DNA of 64,000 bases from Cellulomonas sp. 73-92 (lineage in GTDB: Bacteria; Actinomycetota; Actinomycetes; Actinomycetales; Cellulomonadaceae). The stretch covers positions 623,051 to 687,050 of the forward strand of contig NZ_MKTH01000013.1 of assembly GCF_001898175.1 (NCBI RefSeq), given 5' to 3'. Both the position numbers and the translations under genes were made by a program. Under the pieces are notes generated by a model, which ran no database searches, had not been told where the DNA came from, and saw only the letters and a list, made by a program, of their open reading frames with translations. Numbering within the stretch: position 1 is the stretch's first letter; the number at the start of each line of letters is the position of its first letter. Of this stretch, positions 16,114-22,543 are shown one piece after another.

Positions 16114-16545
16114 GTGCGGGCGGTGGTGCAGCGCGTCTCGCGCGCCTCGGTCACGGTGGACGACGAGGTCGTCGGGGCGATCGACCGGCCCGGGCTCGTC
16201 GTGCTGGTCGGGGTGACGCCGGGCGACGGGCCCGCGCAGGTGGAGCACGTAGCGCGCAAGGTCGCCGAGCTGCGGATCCTGCGGGACGAGCGGTCGGCGG
16301 TGGACGTCGGCGCGCCCGTGCTGGTGGTGTCGCAGTTCACGCTCTACGCCGACACCCGCAAGGGCCGGCGCCCGACGTGGAACGCGGCGGCGCCGGGCCC
16401 GGTGGCCGAGCCGCTGGTCCAGGGGCTGGTGGCGGCGCTGCGGGCCAGGGGGCTCGAGGTGGTCACCGGCGTGTTCGGCGCGCACATGGCGGTCGAGCTG
16501 GTCAACGACGGGCCGGTGACGATCCTGCTGGAGTCCGCGCCGTGA
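16114..16545 (+). CDS. dtd: D-aminoacyl-tRNA deacylase
   Basis: 143 aa, the usual Dtd length. It hydrolyses D-amino acids from mischarged tRNAs. Visible: [18 protein letters not shown] at the start, SQFTLYAD with the catalytic-pocket residues, and NDGPVT carrying the cis Gly-Pro that selects D-substrates. GTG start. The stop overlaps a possible 26-codon basic ORF (GTG 16542 to TGA 16622) that I do not call. A long hairpin follows at 16621. Confidence 0.94.
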   Translation: MRAVVQRVSRASVTVDDEVVGAIDRPGLVVLVGVTPGDGPAQVEHVARKVAELRILRDERSAVDVGAPVLVVSQFTLYADTRKGRRPTWNAAAPGPVAEPLVQGLVAALRARGLEVVTGVFGAHMAVELVNDGPVTILLESAP

Positions 16546-16620
16546 CGAAGGCCGCGAGGAGCGCCGCGACGAAGCCGGGAGGGCGCCGCGGCGATGCCCG
16601 CGCTGAACGTGCCCGGACAT

Positions 16621-16662
16621 GAGGAAAGGCCCCTCGGAGTAAGCGTCCGAGGGGCCTTCCTC
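16621..16662. terminator. Extended hairpin after dtd (repeat copy 1)
   Basis: Arms 16621-16638 and 16646-16662 pair over 17 bp with one bulged A, loop GTAAGCG. It can serve as an intrinsic terminator for dtd, and on the minus strand it is followed by TTTCC. Its core 16628-16656 (29 bases) recurs exactly at 17207-17235. Confidence 0.75.
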
Positions 16663-16975
16663 TGACCGCAGGTCGCGTGCCGCCGGTGGCCGGGAACCTC
16701 GGCGCCCCGGTTGCCCGGGGGCGAAGCCCCTGCCGCCCGGAGGCGGACACCGCTCCGATGGTGCGGCTGAGTCCGTTCCTTCGGAGGTCACCGGCGAACC
16801 GGTGAACCATCCCGTCAGTCGGGACCACTGCGATCGGCCGCCCGGTCGCAGGAGGCCCCCGCGGCATCGTCCGCGAGTCGATGAGTGTTACCCCATCGAT
16901 GTGGCCGCCCGTTCTCCGGTCGGTCCGTCCCCGACTCCGCCCTGCCCGACTCCGTCCTCCCCGGGGGGAGTTCTT
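16663..16975 (-). ncRNA. Candidate structured RNA (hairpin array), strand uncertain
   Basis: Consecutive hairpins with exact or near-exact arms: 16717-16730, 16733-16746, 16786-16808, 16810-16824, 16828-16851 (10-bp arms, 4-base loop), 16860-16875, 16878-16899 and 16957-16970. The minus strand is favoured because it would give a UUCG loop at 16795-16798 and end at the copy 1 hairpin followed by TTT. I compared it by eye with RNase P RNA, tmRNA, SRP RNA, cobalamin and c-di-AMP riboswitches and found no match. No ORF on either strand is convincing. Confidence 0.35.
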
Positions 16976-17050
16976 CGTCTTCGAGTATCGGTGTCGAGGC
17001 CGATGGCTAAGTTCTAGTCGCGTTCACCGAACCGCCACAAGTGGTTCTGG

Positions 17051-17149
17051 AGGATTTCTTTATCCACCGTTGACTCCACATGGATGTCCACAACATGACC
17101 TGCGGGAACGTCCGGTGGCCACAGGGGTGTGGACGAAAATTGTGGATCC
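17051..17149. other. DnaA-box-like cluster in an AT-richer patch
   Basis: Four sites within 90 bases resemble the 9-mer TTGTCCACA/TTATCCACA: 17060-17068 (TTATCCACC), 17084-17092 (ATGTCCACA), and on the opposite strand 17128-17136 and 17141-17149. The adjacent run AGGATTTCTTTATCC is strikingly AT-rich for this genome. There is no dnaA, dnaN or rep gene nearby, so this is not the chromosomal origin as usually arranged; an accessory DnaA-binding locus or relic of a replicon is possible. Confidence 0.4.
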
Positions 17150-17206
17150 CGCCGCGTGTCGTTCACCTGATCGGGCGCTTTCCCCGGTTACCGTGTCAGC
17201 CGAGAT

Positions 17207-17235
17207 GGCCCCTCGGAGTAAGCGTCCGAGGGGCC
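17207..17235. repeat. Hairpin repeat copy 2, upstream of macro-domain gene
   Basis: Exact second copy of the 29-base unit; arms pair over 11 bp with loop AGTAAGC or GTAAGCG. It lies only 38 bases before the start codon of the macro-domain gene, an odd place for a terminator, so it may instead act as a 5'-leader structure. Confidence 0.75.
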
Positions 17236-17273
17236 GAGTCGTCTCTCGGTGGACTCGGCGCGACGATGGGGTC

Positions 17274-17798
17274 ATGCGCATCGAGGCCGTCGCAGGGGAC
17301 ATCACCGCCGAGCACGTCGACGCGATCGTCAACGCGGCGAACTCCTCGCTGCTCGGCGGGGGCGGCGTCGACGGGGCGATCCACGCGGCCGCGGGACCGC
17401 GGTTGCTGGAGGCCTGCCGCGAGCTGCGCCGCACGCAGCTGCCGGCCGGCCTGCCCGTGGGGCACGCGGTGGCGACCCCCGGGTTCGACCTTCCGGCGCG
17501 GTGGGTGATCCACACCGTGGGACCGAACCGGCACGCCGGCCAGACCGATCCCGCCCAGCTCGCGTCGTGCTTCTCGTCGAGCCTCGACGTCGCCGCGTCG
17601 CTCGGCGCGCGCACGGTGGCGTTCCCCGCGGTCGGCGCGGGCGTCTACGGCTGGGACGTGGGGGAGGTGGCGCGGGTCGCGGTCGGGTCCGCCCGGGACT
17701 GGGCGGCGGCGCACGACGAGGCCGGCGTCGCCGTGGTGACGTTCGTGCTGTTCTCCGAGGCCGCCCTCGGGGCGTTCGCCGACGTGCTCGGCGCGTAG
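17274..17798 (+). CDS. Macro-domain ADP-ribose / O-acetyl-ADP-ribose hydrolase
   Basis: 174-aa single macro domain of the YmdB/MacroD type. Visible: GDITAEHVDAIVNAANSSLLGGGGVDGAIHAAAG (catalytic NAAN and the GGGGVDGAIH loop), VIHTVGPN, and VGAGVYGWD for the diphosphate. These enzymes remove acetyl from O-acetyl-ADP-ribose or ADP-ribose from proteins. A sirtuin gene, the usual source of O-acetyl-ADP-ribose, lies 2.5 kb away. ATG start; only a weak ribosome site is seen. Confidence 0.92.
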   Translation: MRIEAVAGDITAEHVDAIVNAANSSLLGGGGVDGAIHAAAGPRLLEACRELRRTQLPAGLPVGHAVATPGFDLPARWVIHTVGPNRHAGQTDPAQLASCFSSSLDVAASLGARTVAFPAVGAGVYGWDVGEVARVAVGSARDWAAAHDEAGVAVVTFVLFSEAALGAFADVLGA

Positions 17799-17894
17799 GG
17801 CCGGTAGCTCACCAGGGGCAGCCGGTGCCGCCGGGCGGACCGGTTCACGCCGCCTGCCGTGCTGGGCGGCCCGTGCCACGGCGGGCGGCCGGGG

Positions 17895-18749
17895 TCACGC
17901 CGCGAGGACGCCCGTCAGGCCGAGGGACGCCACGATCGTGCGCACCACGCCGTTGTCGTTGTTCCCCGGGGCGACGAAGCGGGCGGCGGCCCGCACCGCC
18001 GGGTGGGCGTTGTCCATGGCGAACGACCACTCGGCGGCTGCCAGCAGGCCGAGGTCGTTGAGGTAGTCGCCGAACGCCATCGTCTGCCCGCGGGTGACGC
18101 CCAGCGCCCGCTGCACCGCCGCCAGCGCGGTGCCCTTGTCGGCCGTCGGGCTCATGACGTCGACCCAGTGCTCCTGGGAGACGAGCACCCGCACGGGCCC
18201 GTCGAGCGGCGCGAGGGCGGCGCCCACGCCGCGCTCGGCGGAGCCGAAGTCGTAGACCGCGACCTTGAGCACCTCGTCGTCGCGGACCGCCAGGAGGTCG
18301 TCGACGACGGCCAGCTGCGCGTAGTACGGCGCGACCTGGGCGAGGAAGGGGGCGTCGGTGCGCTCGACGTAGGCGCCGCGCTTGCCGCACAGGACGGTGC
18401 CGACGTCCGCGCCACCGGCCGCGTACCCGCGGGCCGCGGCGAGCACCGGGGCGGCGTGCTCCCACGGGACCGTGTCCGACGACACCTCGCGCCCGTGGTG
18501 CATCACGTACGCACCGTTCTCGGCGACGTACACCAGGTCGTCGCGCCCGAAGTCGCGGCGCAGCGTCGGGTACGCCCGCCCGGACGCGGGGCAGAGGAGG
18601 ATGCCGCGCTCGTCGAGCGCGTCGAGCAGGCGCCAGAAGGACGGGTGGATGCGCTTGGCGTCGTCCAGCAACGAGCCGTCGAGGTCGACGGCGACGAGGC
18701 GGATGTCCGGCGTGACGCCCAGCGGGGGAGGAGCGGTCACGGCGGGCAC
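17895..18749 (-). CDS. Cof-type HAD-IIB phosphatase
   Basis: 284-aa haloacid-dehalogenase phosphatase. Motif I VAVDLDGSLLDD with nucleophile Asp, motif II ASGRAYPTL, motif III Lys near DKGTAL and motif IV AFGDYLNDLGLLAAA; a C2B cap lies between. Cof-like enzymes act on sugar phosphates, flavin or PLP precursors; the substrate is not predictable. The GTG start is preceded by GAGAAT at a leaderless distance. Cytosolic. Confidence 0.88.
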   Translation of the reverse strand: MPAVTAPPPLGVTPDIRLVAVDLDGSLLDDAKRIHPSFWRLLDALDERGILLCPASGRAYPTLRRDFGRDDLVYVAENGAYVMHHGREVSSDTVPWEHAAPVLAAARGYAAGGADVGTVLCGKRGAYVERTDAPFLAQVAPYYAQLAVVDDLLAVRDDEVLKVAVYDFGSAERGVGAALAPLDGPVRVLVSQEHWVDVMSPTADKGTALAAVQRALGVTRGQTMAFGDYLNDLGLLAAAEWSFAMDNAHPAVRAAARFVAPGNNDNGVVRTIVASLGLTGVLAA

Positions 18750-18857
18750 GCGGTCATTCTCCCCGACGGGGCCGGCGCACCGCGTGGTCGGCGAAGGCGG
18801 CGGAGCCGGTCGTCGGGGCGACGTGGTCGGTCGGCGAAGCCAGTCGCGGAGGGGAGG

Positions 18858-19562
18858 TCAGTCGGCGAGGGCGGCGAGCGCGACCTCGAGCGCCGAGTGG
18901 AAGGCCCGCTCGCGCTCGTCGGCCGTGAGCTCGACCGCCGTGAGCAGGTGGTCCGAGACCGTCAGGACCGCCAGGGCCTGCGCCCCTTCGGCGGCCGCGG
19001 CCGCGTACAGCGCCGCGGCCTCCATCTCGACCGCGAGCGTGCCGTGCGCGGTCAGCAGCCGGAACAGCTCGGGGCGCTCGAGGTAGAAGTGGTCGGACGT
19101 CAGCACGGCGCCGACGTGGGTCCGGGCGCCGGCGACGACGTGCGCGGCGGCGCGCCGGACCAGGTCGAACGTGGCGACGTGGCTGAAGTGGACGCCCGGG
19201 ATGCGGCTGGCGGTCATCCCCGAGTCGGTGTGCGCCGCGAGGGCGACGACCACGTCGTTGACGTCGACGTCGGGCGACATCCCGCCGCACGTGCCGACCC
19301 GGACGATCCGCCGCACCCCGTAGAAGCGGATGAGCTCCGTCGCGTAAATCGTCAACGACGGCATGCCCATGCCGGAGGCCATGACCGACAGCGGCCGCCC
19401 CTCGTGGGTGCCGGTGAAGCCCAGGATGCCGCGGACGTCGGTCACCTGGCGCGCGTCCTCGAGGACCAGGTCGGCGATGCGGCGTGCGCGCCGGGGGTCA
19501 CCGGGCATGAGCACGTCGGGTGCGAAGTCACCGGCCTCGGCGGCGATGTGCGGCGTTCCCAC
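18858..19562 (-). CDS. deoD: DeoD-type purine-nucleoside phosphorylase
   Basis: 234-aa phosphorylase of the hexameric DeoD class. Visible: PHIAAEAGDFAPDVLMPGDPRRARRIA, SGMGMPSLTIYATEL, RVGTCGG (phosphate site), AVEMEAAALY (ribose/Glu), and VSDH with the Asp of 6-oxopurine selectivity. It splits purine nucleosides to free base and ribose-1-phosphate for salvage; DeoD enzymes can also act on nicotinamide riboside. The GTG start follows GGAGAGGAG. Same strand as neighbours but separated by about 70-110 bases. Confidence 0.94.
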   Translation of the reverse strand: MGTPHIAAEAGDFAPDVLMPGDPRRARRIADLVLEDARQVTDVRGILGFTGTHEGRPLSVMASGMGMPSLTIYATELIRFYGVRRIVRVGTCGGMSPDVDVNDVVVALAAHTDSGMTASRIPGVHFSHVATFDLVRRAAAHVVAGARTHVGAVLTSDHFYLERPELFRLLTAHGTLAVEMEAAALYAAAAAEGAQALAVLTVSDHLLTAVELTADERERAFHSALEVALAALAD

Positions 19563-19628
19563 GACGGCTCCTCTCCGACCACCCGCCGAGCGCGGGTGCC
19601 AGCCGCCCGATCCTAGTGAGGGGTGCCG

Positions 19629-20279
19629 TCAGCGGGAGGTCGGGAACGGGCCGGAGATGACGGGCGGGCGGCGCAGCGCAGCGTCGAGGAACGCCTTCCA
19701 CGACGCGGGGACCTCCCGCAGCCGCCACACGACGGCCTGCGTCGGCGTGACGCTCGTCGCGGAGACGCCGACGCCCACCGCGTCGATGCCCGCCGCCTGG
19801 CAGGAGAAGAGCATCCGGCGCACGTGGTAGTCCTGCGAGACGACGATCGCGCGGTCCACGCCGTACACGGTGTGCGCGCGCACGCAGGTGTCGTGCGTGT
19901 CGAGGCCGCCTCCGTCGCGCACGATGGCGGACGCCGGCACCCCCTGGCCGAGCAGCCAGGTGCGCATCGACGTCGGCTCGTCGTGGTACGGCGTCGACGC
20001 GTCGCCGGAGACGAGGATCCACTGCACGGTGCCGGCGCGGTACAGGTCGCGGGCCGCGGCGAGGCGACGCTCGAGGTAGACGGACGGCCCGCCGTCGGGC
20101 CGCAGCCCGGCACCCGGCACGATGACCACCGGGCGCGGGTCGAGCCCGTCGATCGAGCCGCGCAGCCTGGACTGGCCCATGAGCTGGACCACCGCCACGG
20201 GCACGGCGCCGAAGACCACGACGAGCACGGCGGCCGCCCACAGGATCCTGCGGAGGCGGCGACGTCGTGGGGCTGGCAC
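19629..20279 (-). CDS. SanA/YdcF-like DUF218 membrane protein
   Basis: 216 aa with one N-terminal membrane helix (about residues 11-31) and a DUF218 domain: VVIVPGAGLRPDGGPSVYLERRLAAARDLYRAGTVQWILVSGD, DTHDTCVRAHTVYGVDRAIVVSQDYHVRRM. SanA-type proteins protect the envelope barrier (vancomycin exclusion at high temperature in E. coli). The domain would be outside the membrane. GTG start. Confidence 0.82.
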   Translation of the reverse strand: MPAPRRRRLRRILWAAAVLVVVFGAVPVAVVQLMGQSRLRGSIDGLDPRPVVIVPGAGLRPDGGPSVYLERRLAAARDLYRAGTVQWILVSGDASTPYHDEPTSMRTWLLGQGVPASAIVRDGGGLDTHDTCVRAHTVYGVDRAIVVSQDYHVRRMLFSCQAAGIDAVGVGVSATSVTPTQAVVWRLREVPASWKAFLDAALRRPPVISGPFPTSR

Positions 20280-20345
20280 GTCGACGAGCCTACGGGGCCG
20301 TCGGTGACCGCCCCGGGCGATCCACGTGGAGATCCGGTGCGGCCG

Positions 20346-21098
20346 TCAGCCCCGCGCGAGGAGCTCCGCGACGAGGGCCGGCACCGCGTCGTCGATCGGG
20401 TCGCGCACGATCCGCGACGCCAGCTCGTCGTACGGCGTCGCCTGGTCGTTGACGATGATCAGCTCCGCGCCGGCGTCTGCCGCGATCGCCGCAAGGCTCG
20501 CCACCGGCTGCACCCGGAGCGTGGTGCCGATCGCGAGGAACACCTCGGCGTCCTGGGCGGCGGCGACCGCGCGCTCCAGGGCGGTGTCGGACAGCAGCTC
20601 GCCGAAGTAGACGACGTCCGGCTTGAGCACGCCGCCGCACCCGGCGTGGTGCGGGTCCGGCTCGTCGTCCAGCCGCGTCAGGACGTCGCGCGTCAGCCAC
20701 CGCTCGCCGCACCGCAGGCAGGACGTGGTGCCGAGGCTGCCGTGCAGCTCGACGACCAGGCCGGGCGACTGCCCCGCGGTCTGGTGCAGGCCGTCGAAGT
20801 TCTGCGTCAGCACGGCGATGAGGTCACCCGCCCGTTCGAGCTCGACGATCGCCCGGTGGGCGGCCGTCGCGTGGGCCTGCCACGCGGGGTGGTCGCGCCA
20901 CATCCGCCAGCACCGTTCGCGGACCTCGACGCGGGACATGTACGCGTCGATGTCGAGCAGCTCGGCCTGGTTCGGGTCCGCCGTCCACACGCCTTGTGGG
21001 CCGCGGAAGTCGGGGATGCCCCCACCCGTGGAGATGCCGGCTCCGGTCAGGACGGCGATCGTCGGGGTGTCGTGATGGTGGTCGTGGGAGTGCGACAT
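20346..21098 (-). CDS. Sirtuin-family NAD-dependent protein deacylase
   Basis: 250 aa. NAD-binding GAGISTGGGIPDFRGPQGVW, TQNFDGLH, catalytic His119 in VELHGS, and LAIGTTLRVQPVASL. It removes acyl groups from lysines and makes O-acetyl-ADP-ribose and nicotinamide. The zinc site is unusual: C127 and C130 are normal, but the second pair reads H151-A-G-C154, so His replaces the usual third Cys. The N-terminus is His-rich (SHSHDHHHD). The start at 21098 is preferred to an Arg-rich extension from 21134. Confidence 0.9.
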   Translation of the reverse strand: MSHSHDHHHDTPTIAVLTGAGISTGGGIPDFRGPQGVWTADPNQAELLDIDAYMSRVEVRERCWRMWRDHPAWQAHATAAHRAIVELERAGDLIAVLTQNFDGLHQTAGQSPGLVVELHGSLGTTSCLRCGERWLTRDVLTRLDDEPDPHHAGCGGVLKPDVVYFGELLSDTALERAVAAAQDAEVFLAIGTTLRVQPVASLAAIAADAGAELIIVNDQATPYDELASRIVRDPIDDAVPALVAELLARG

Positions 21099-21329
21099 CA
21101 GGCGGCCGACACTACGCGGACGCCGTCGCCGCACGCAGGTCCGAATCTCCTGGTTCGAGCCGTTGGGCCTTCTGCCTCTTCTGCCGTAGGCTGGAGCGGT
21201 AGTCGCAGTGCATCGCTTGTCCTGGCCACTGTGGGGTGAACCCCGGTTGTCGTGTCCTCAGGACGGATGACGACCGCAGTGAGTACCGGCCCCGGAGCGG
21301 GGCTGTCCCCCCACAGAGATGAGAACGAC

Positions 21330-21533
21330 ATGGCCAGCGGAACTGTGAAGTGGTTCAACGCCGAGAAGGGCTTCGGCTTCATCGCGACCGACGAGGGTGG
21401 GCCGGACGTCTTCGTCCACTACTCCGCCATCACGGCGAGCGGCTACCGCTCGCTCGAGGAGAACCAGCGCGTCAACTTCGACGTCACGCAGGGCCCGAAG
21501 GGCCCGCAGGCGGCGAACGTCACGCCGGCCTGA
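21330..21533 (+). CDS. cspA: Cold-shock protein CspA family
   Basis: 67-aa single cold-shock domain. RNP1 KGFGFI and RNP2 VFVHYS are intact, together with the starting [10 protein letters not shown]. It binds single-stranded RNA/DNA and melts mRNA structure. A leader of about 140 bases separates TAGGCT (21188-21193) from the ATG, in line with cold-shock genes whose leaders carry temperature-sensitive structure. The ribosome site is AGAGATGAGAACG, weak. A strong hairpin follows the stop. Confidence 0.94.
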   Translation: MASGTVKWFNAEKGFGFIATDEGGPDVFVHYSAITASGYRSLEENQRVNFDVTQGPKGPQAANVTPA

Positions 21534-21549
21534 TCCTCGCCGAACACCT

Positions 21550-21588
21550 CGACGGGCGCCCGGACCTCGCGGTCCGCGGCGCCCGTCG
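21550..21588 (+). terminator. Strong hairpin after cspA
   Basis: Outer arms 21550-21560 and 21578-21588 (11 bp) plus inner CGGACC/GGTCCG, loop TCGC; no T-run. Probable terminator. Confidence 0.75.
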
Positions 21589-21719
21589 TCGTTCCCGGCC
21601 GGGTGAGAGCCCGGGACCGGAAGGGACTCCCAGGCTGGCCACAGGCGGCCGTCCTACGCTCGTTGCCTCGCAGGGATGGCGTGCCGGCGGCGCCGGCACC
21701 GAGCGCGACGGAGACGACG

Positions 21720-22031
21720 ATGCGGTGGGGCATGGGCTTCGGGTTGTTCGGCATGGGCCTGTTCTGGCTGCTGCTGATCGCGGTGATCGTGTGGCTCGTC
21801 GTGCAGCTCGCACGGCCGCGGCACGACGAGGCCACGCGGCGCCTCGTGGCACCCGGGCCCGTGGGCTACGGAGCGTCCGCTCCGATGGCCACGGGAGGCG
21901 TGCCCCCGGTGACGCCGTACGGCGAGGCGTTCCTCATCCTCGATCGGCGCCTGGCCACCGGTGAGATCGACCTCGCGACGTACCAGCAGCTGCGTGCGGC
22001 GCTGGTCCAGTCACGTGGGGGCCCGCAGTGA
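21720..22031 (+). CDS. SHOCT-domain small membrane protein
   Basis: 103 aa. One membrane helix (about residues 7-31, GLFGMGLFWLLLIAVIVWLVVQL), a linker and a C-terminal short-C-terminal (SHOCT) motif: ILDRRLATGEIDLATYQQLRAAL. SHOCT helices are oligomerisation or docking elements; the specific role is unknown. Coupled by GTGA overlap to the next gene. Confidence 0.8.
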   Translation: MRWGMGFGLFGMGLFWLLLIAVIVWLVVQLARPRHDEATRRLVAPGPVGYGASAPMATGGVPPVTPYGEAFLILDRRLATGEIDLATYQQLRAALVQSRGGPQ

Positions 22032-22450
22032 GCACCGAGCCGCCGGTCCAGCCGCCGGTCGGCCCGCCGCCCGCGGTCCCGCCTGCCGCCGCCGCGCCGG
22101 CGAGCCCGGCACCGGCCCCCGCTGCCACACCGGCGCCGGGCACCGCGCCGCGCCGGCGGGTCCCGAGCCGTGGCGCGCTGATCGCGGCGCTCGTGGTCGC
22201 CGTGGTGCTGCTCGTCGGCTCGGTCGGCGCCACCGCCGCCTTTGTCCACGACCACACCACGGCCAGCATCAGCCGCGTCGTCGGGCCCAACGGCCGGATG
22301 TTCTTCCTCCCCGGGCCCGGCCGGGACGGCCGGACGTACCAGCTCCCGGAGAACCCGAAGCGGCCGGGCATGCCGATGGGTCCTGGGCGTCACTACTACG
22401 CGCCCGGCCCGAAGAGCCCGACGCCCTCCCCGTCGCCCTCTGCCAGCTGA
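22028..22450 (+). CDS. Hypothetical Pro-rich single-pass membrane protein
   Basis: 140 aa. A long Pro/Ala cytosolic N-terminus, basic RRRVPSRG, one membrane helix (about residues 49-72), then an extracytoplasmic tail rich in Pro, Gly and His (FFLPGPGRDG, GPGRHYYAPGP). No domain recognised. GTG start overlaps the SHOCT gene stop, so they likely act as a pair. Confidence 0.65.
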   Translation: MSTEPPVQPPVGPPPAVPPAAAAPASPAPAPAATPAPGTAPRRRVPSRGALIAALVVAVVLLVGSVGATAAFVHDHTTASISRVVGPNGRMFFLPGPGRDGRTYQLPENPKRPGMPMGPGRHYYAPGPKSPTPSPSPSAS

Positions 22451-22465
22451 CCGCCGCCGACCCAC

Positions 22466-22494
22466 GTCGGGGGACCCGCACCGGGTCCCCCGAC
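22466..22494 (+). terminator. 12-bp perfect hairpin
   Basis: Arms 22466-22477 and 22483-22494 pair perfectly; loop 22478-22482. It ends the SHOCT gene pair just ahead of the alpha-galactosidase gene. Confidence 0.75.
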
Positions 22495-22543
22495 GCGTGT
22501 CACCGTCCAGGACTTCTCCCGGAGGCGTGACAGGATCCCCCGA

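Larger units (their letters stand above)
16628..17235. repeat. Segment bounded by two identical 29-bp hairpin repeats
   Basis: The 29-base unit at 16628-16656 is repeated without change and in the same orientation at 17207-17235, including the asymmetric GTAAGC loop. The 550 bases between contain no convincing gene. Left part: many hairpins. Right part: an AT-richer stretch with DnaA-box-like sites. Identity of both loop and stem argues for recent duplication, recombination or mobility rather than two independent terminators. Confidence 0.8.

Noticed and set aside
16542..16622. 26-codon basic ORF starting in the dtd stop codon
   Set aside because: GTGA overlap is suggestive, but the peptide is short, Arg/Ala-rich and has no conserved feature; not enough for a call.
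16502..16867. Minus-strand ORF of 121 codons across the hairpin array
   Set aside because: Composition is that of a chance GC-rich frame and it would run through several hairpins; no start signal.
16681..16920. Cobalamin, c-di-AMP or RNase P-like RNA
   Set aside because: Some short words look similar (GGGAAC, CCACTG), but the conserved boxes in correct order and spacing are not present.
17051..17149. Chromosomal origin oriC
   Set aside because: No dnaA, dnaN, rnpA or rpmH nearby and only four imperfect boxes; reported instead as a box cluster.
21139..21170. tRNA-like GGTTCGAGCC near the sirtuin start
   Set aside because: The T-loop-like word has no matching acceptor, D or anticodon arms around it.
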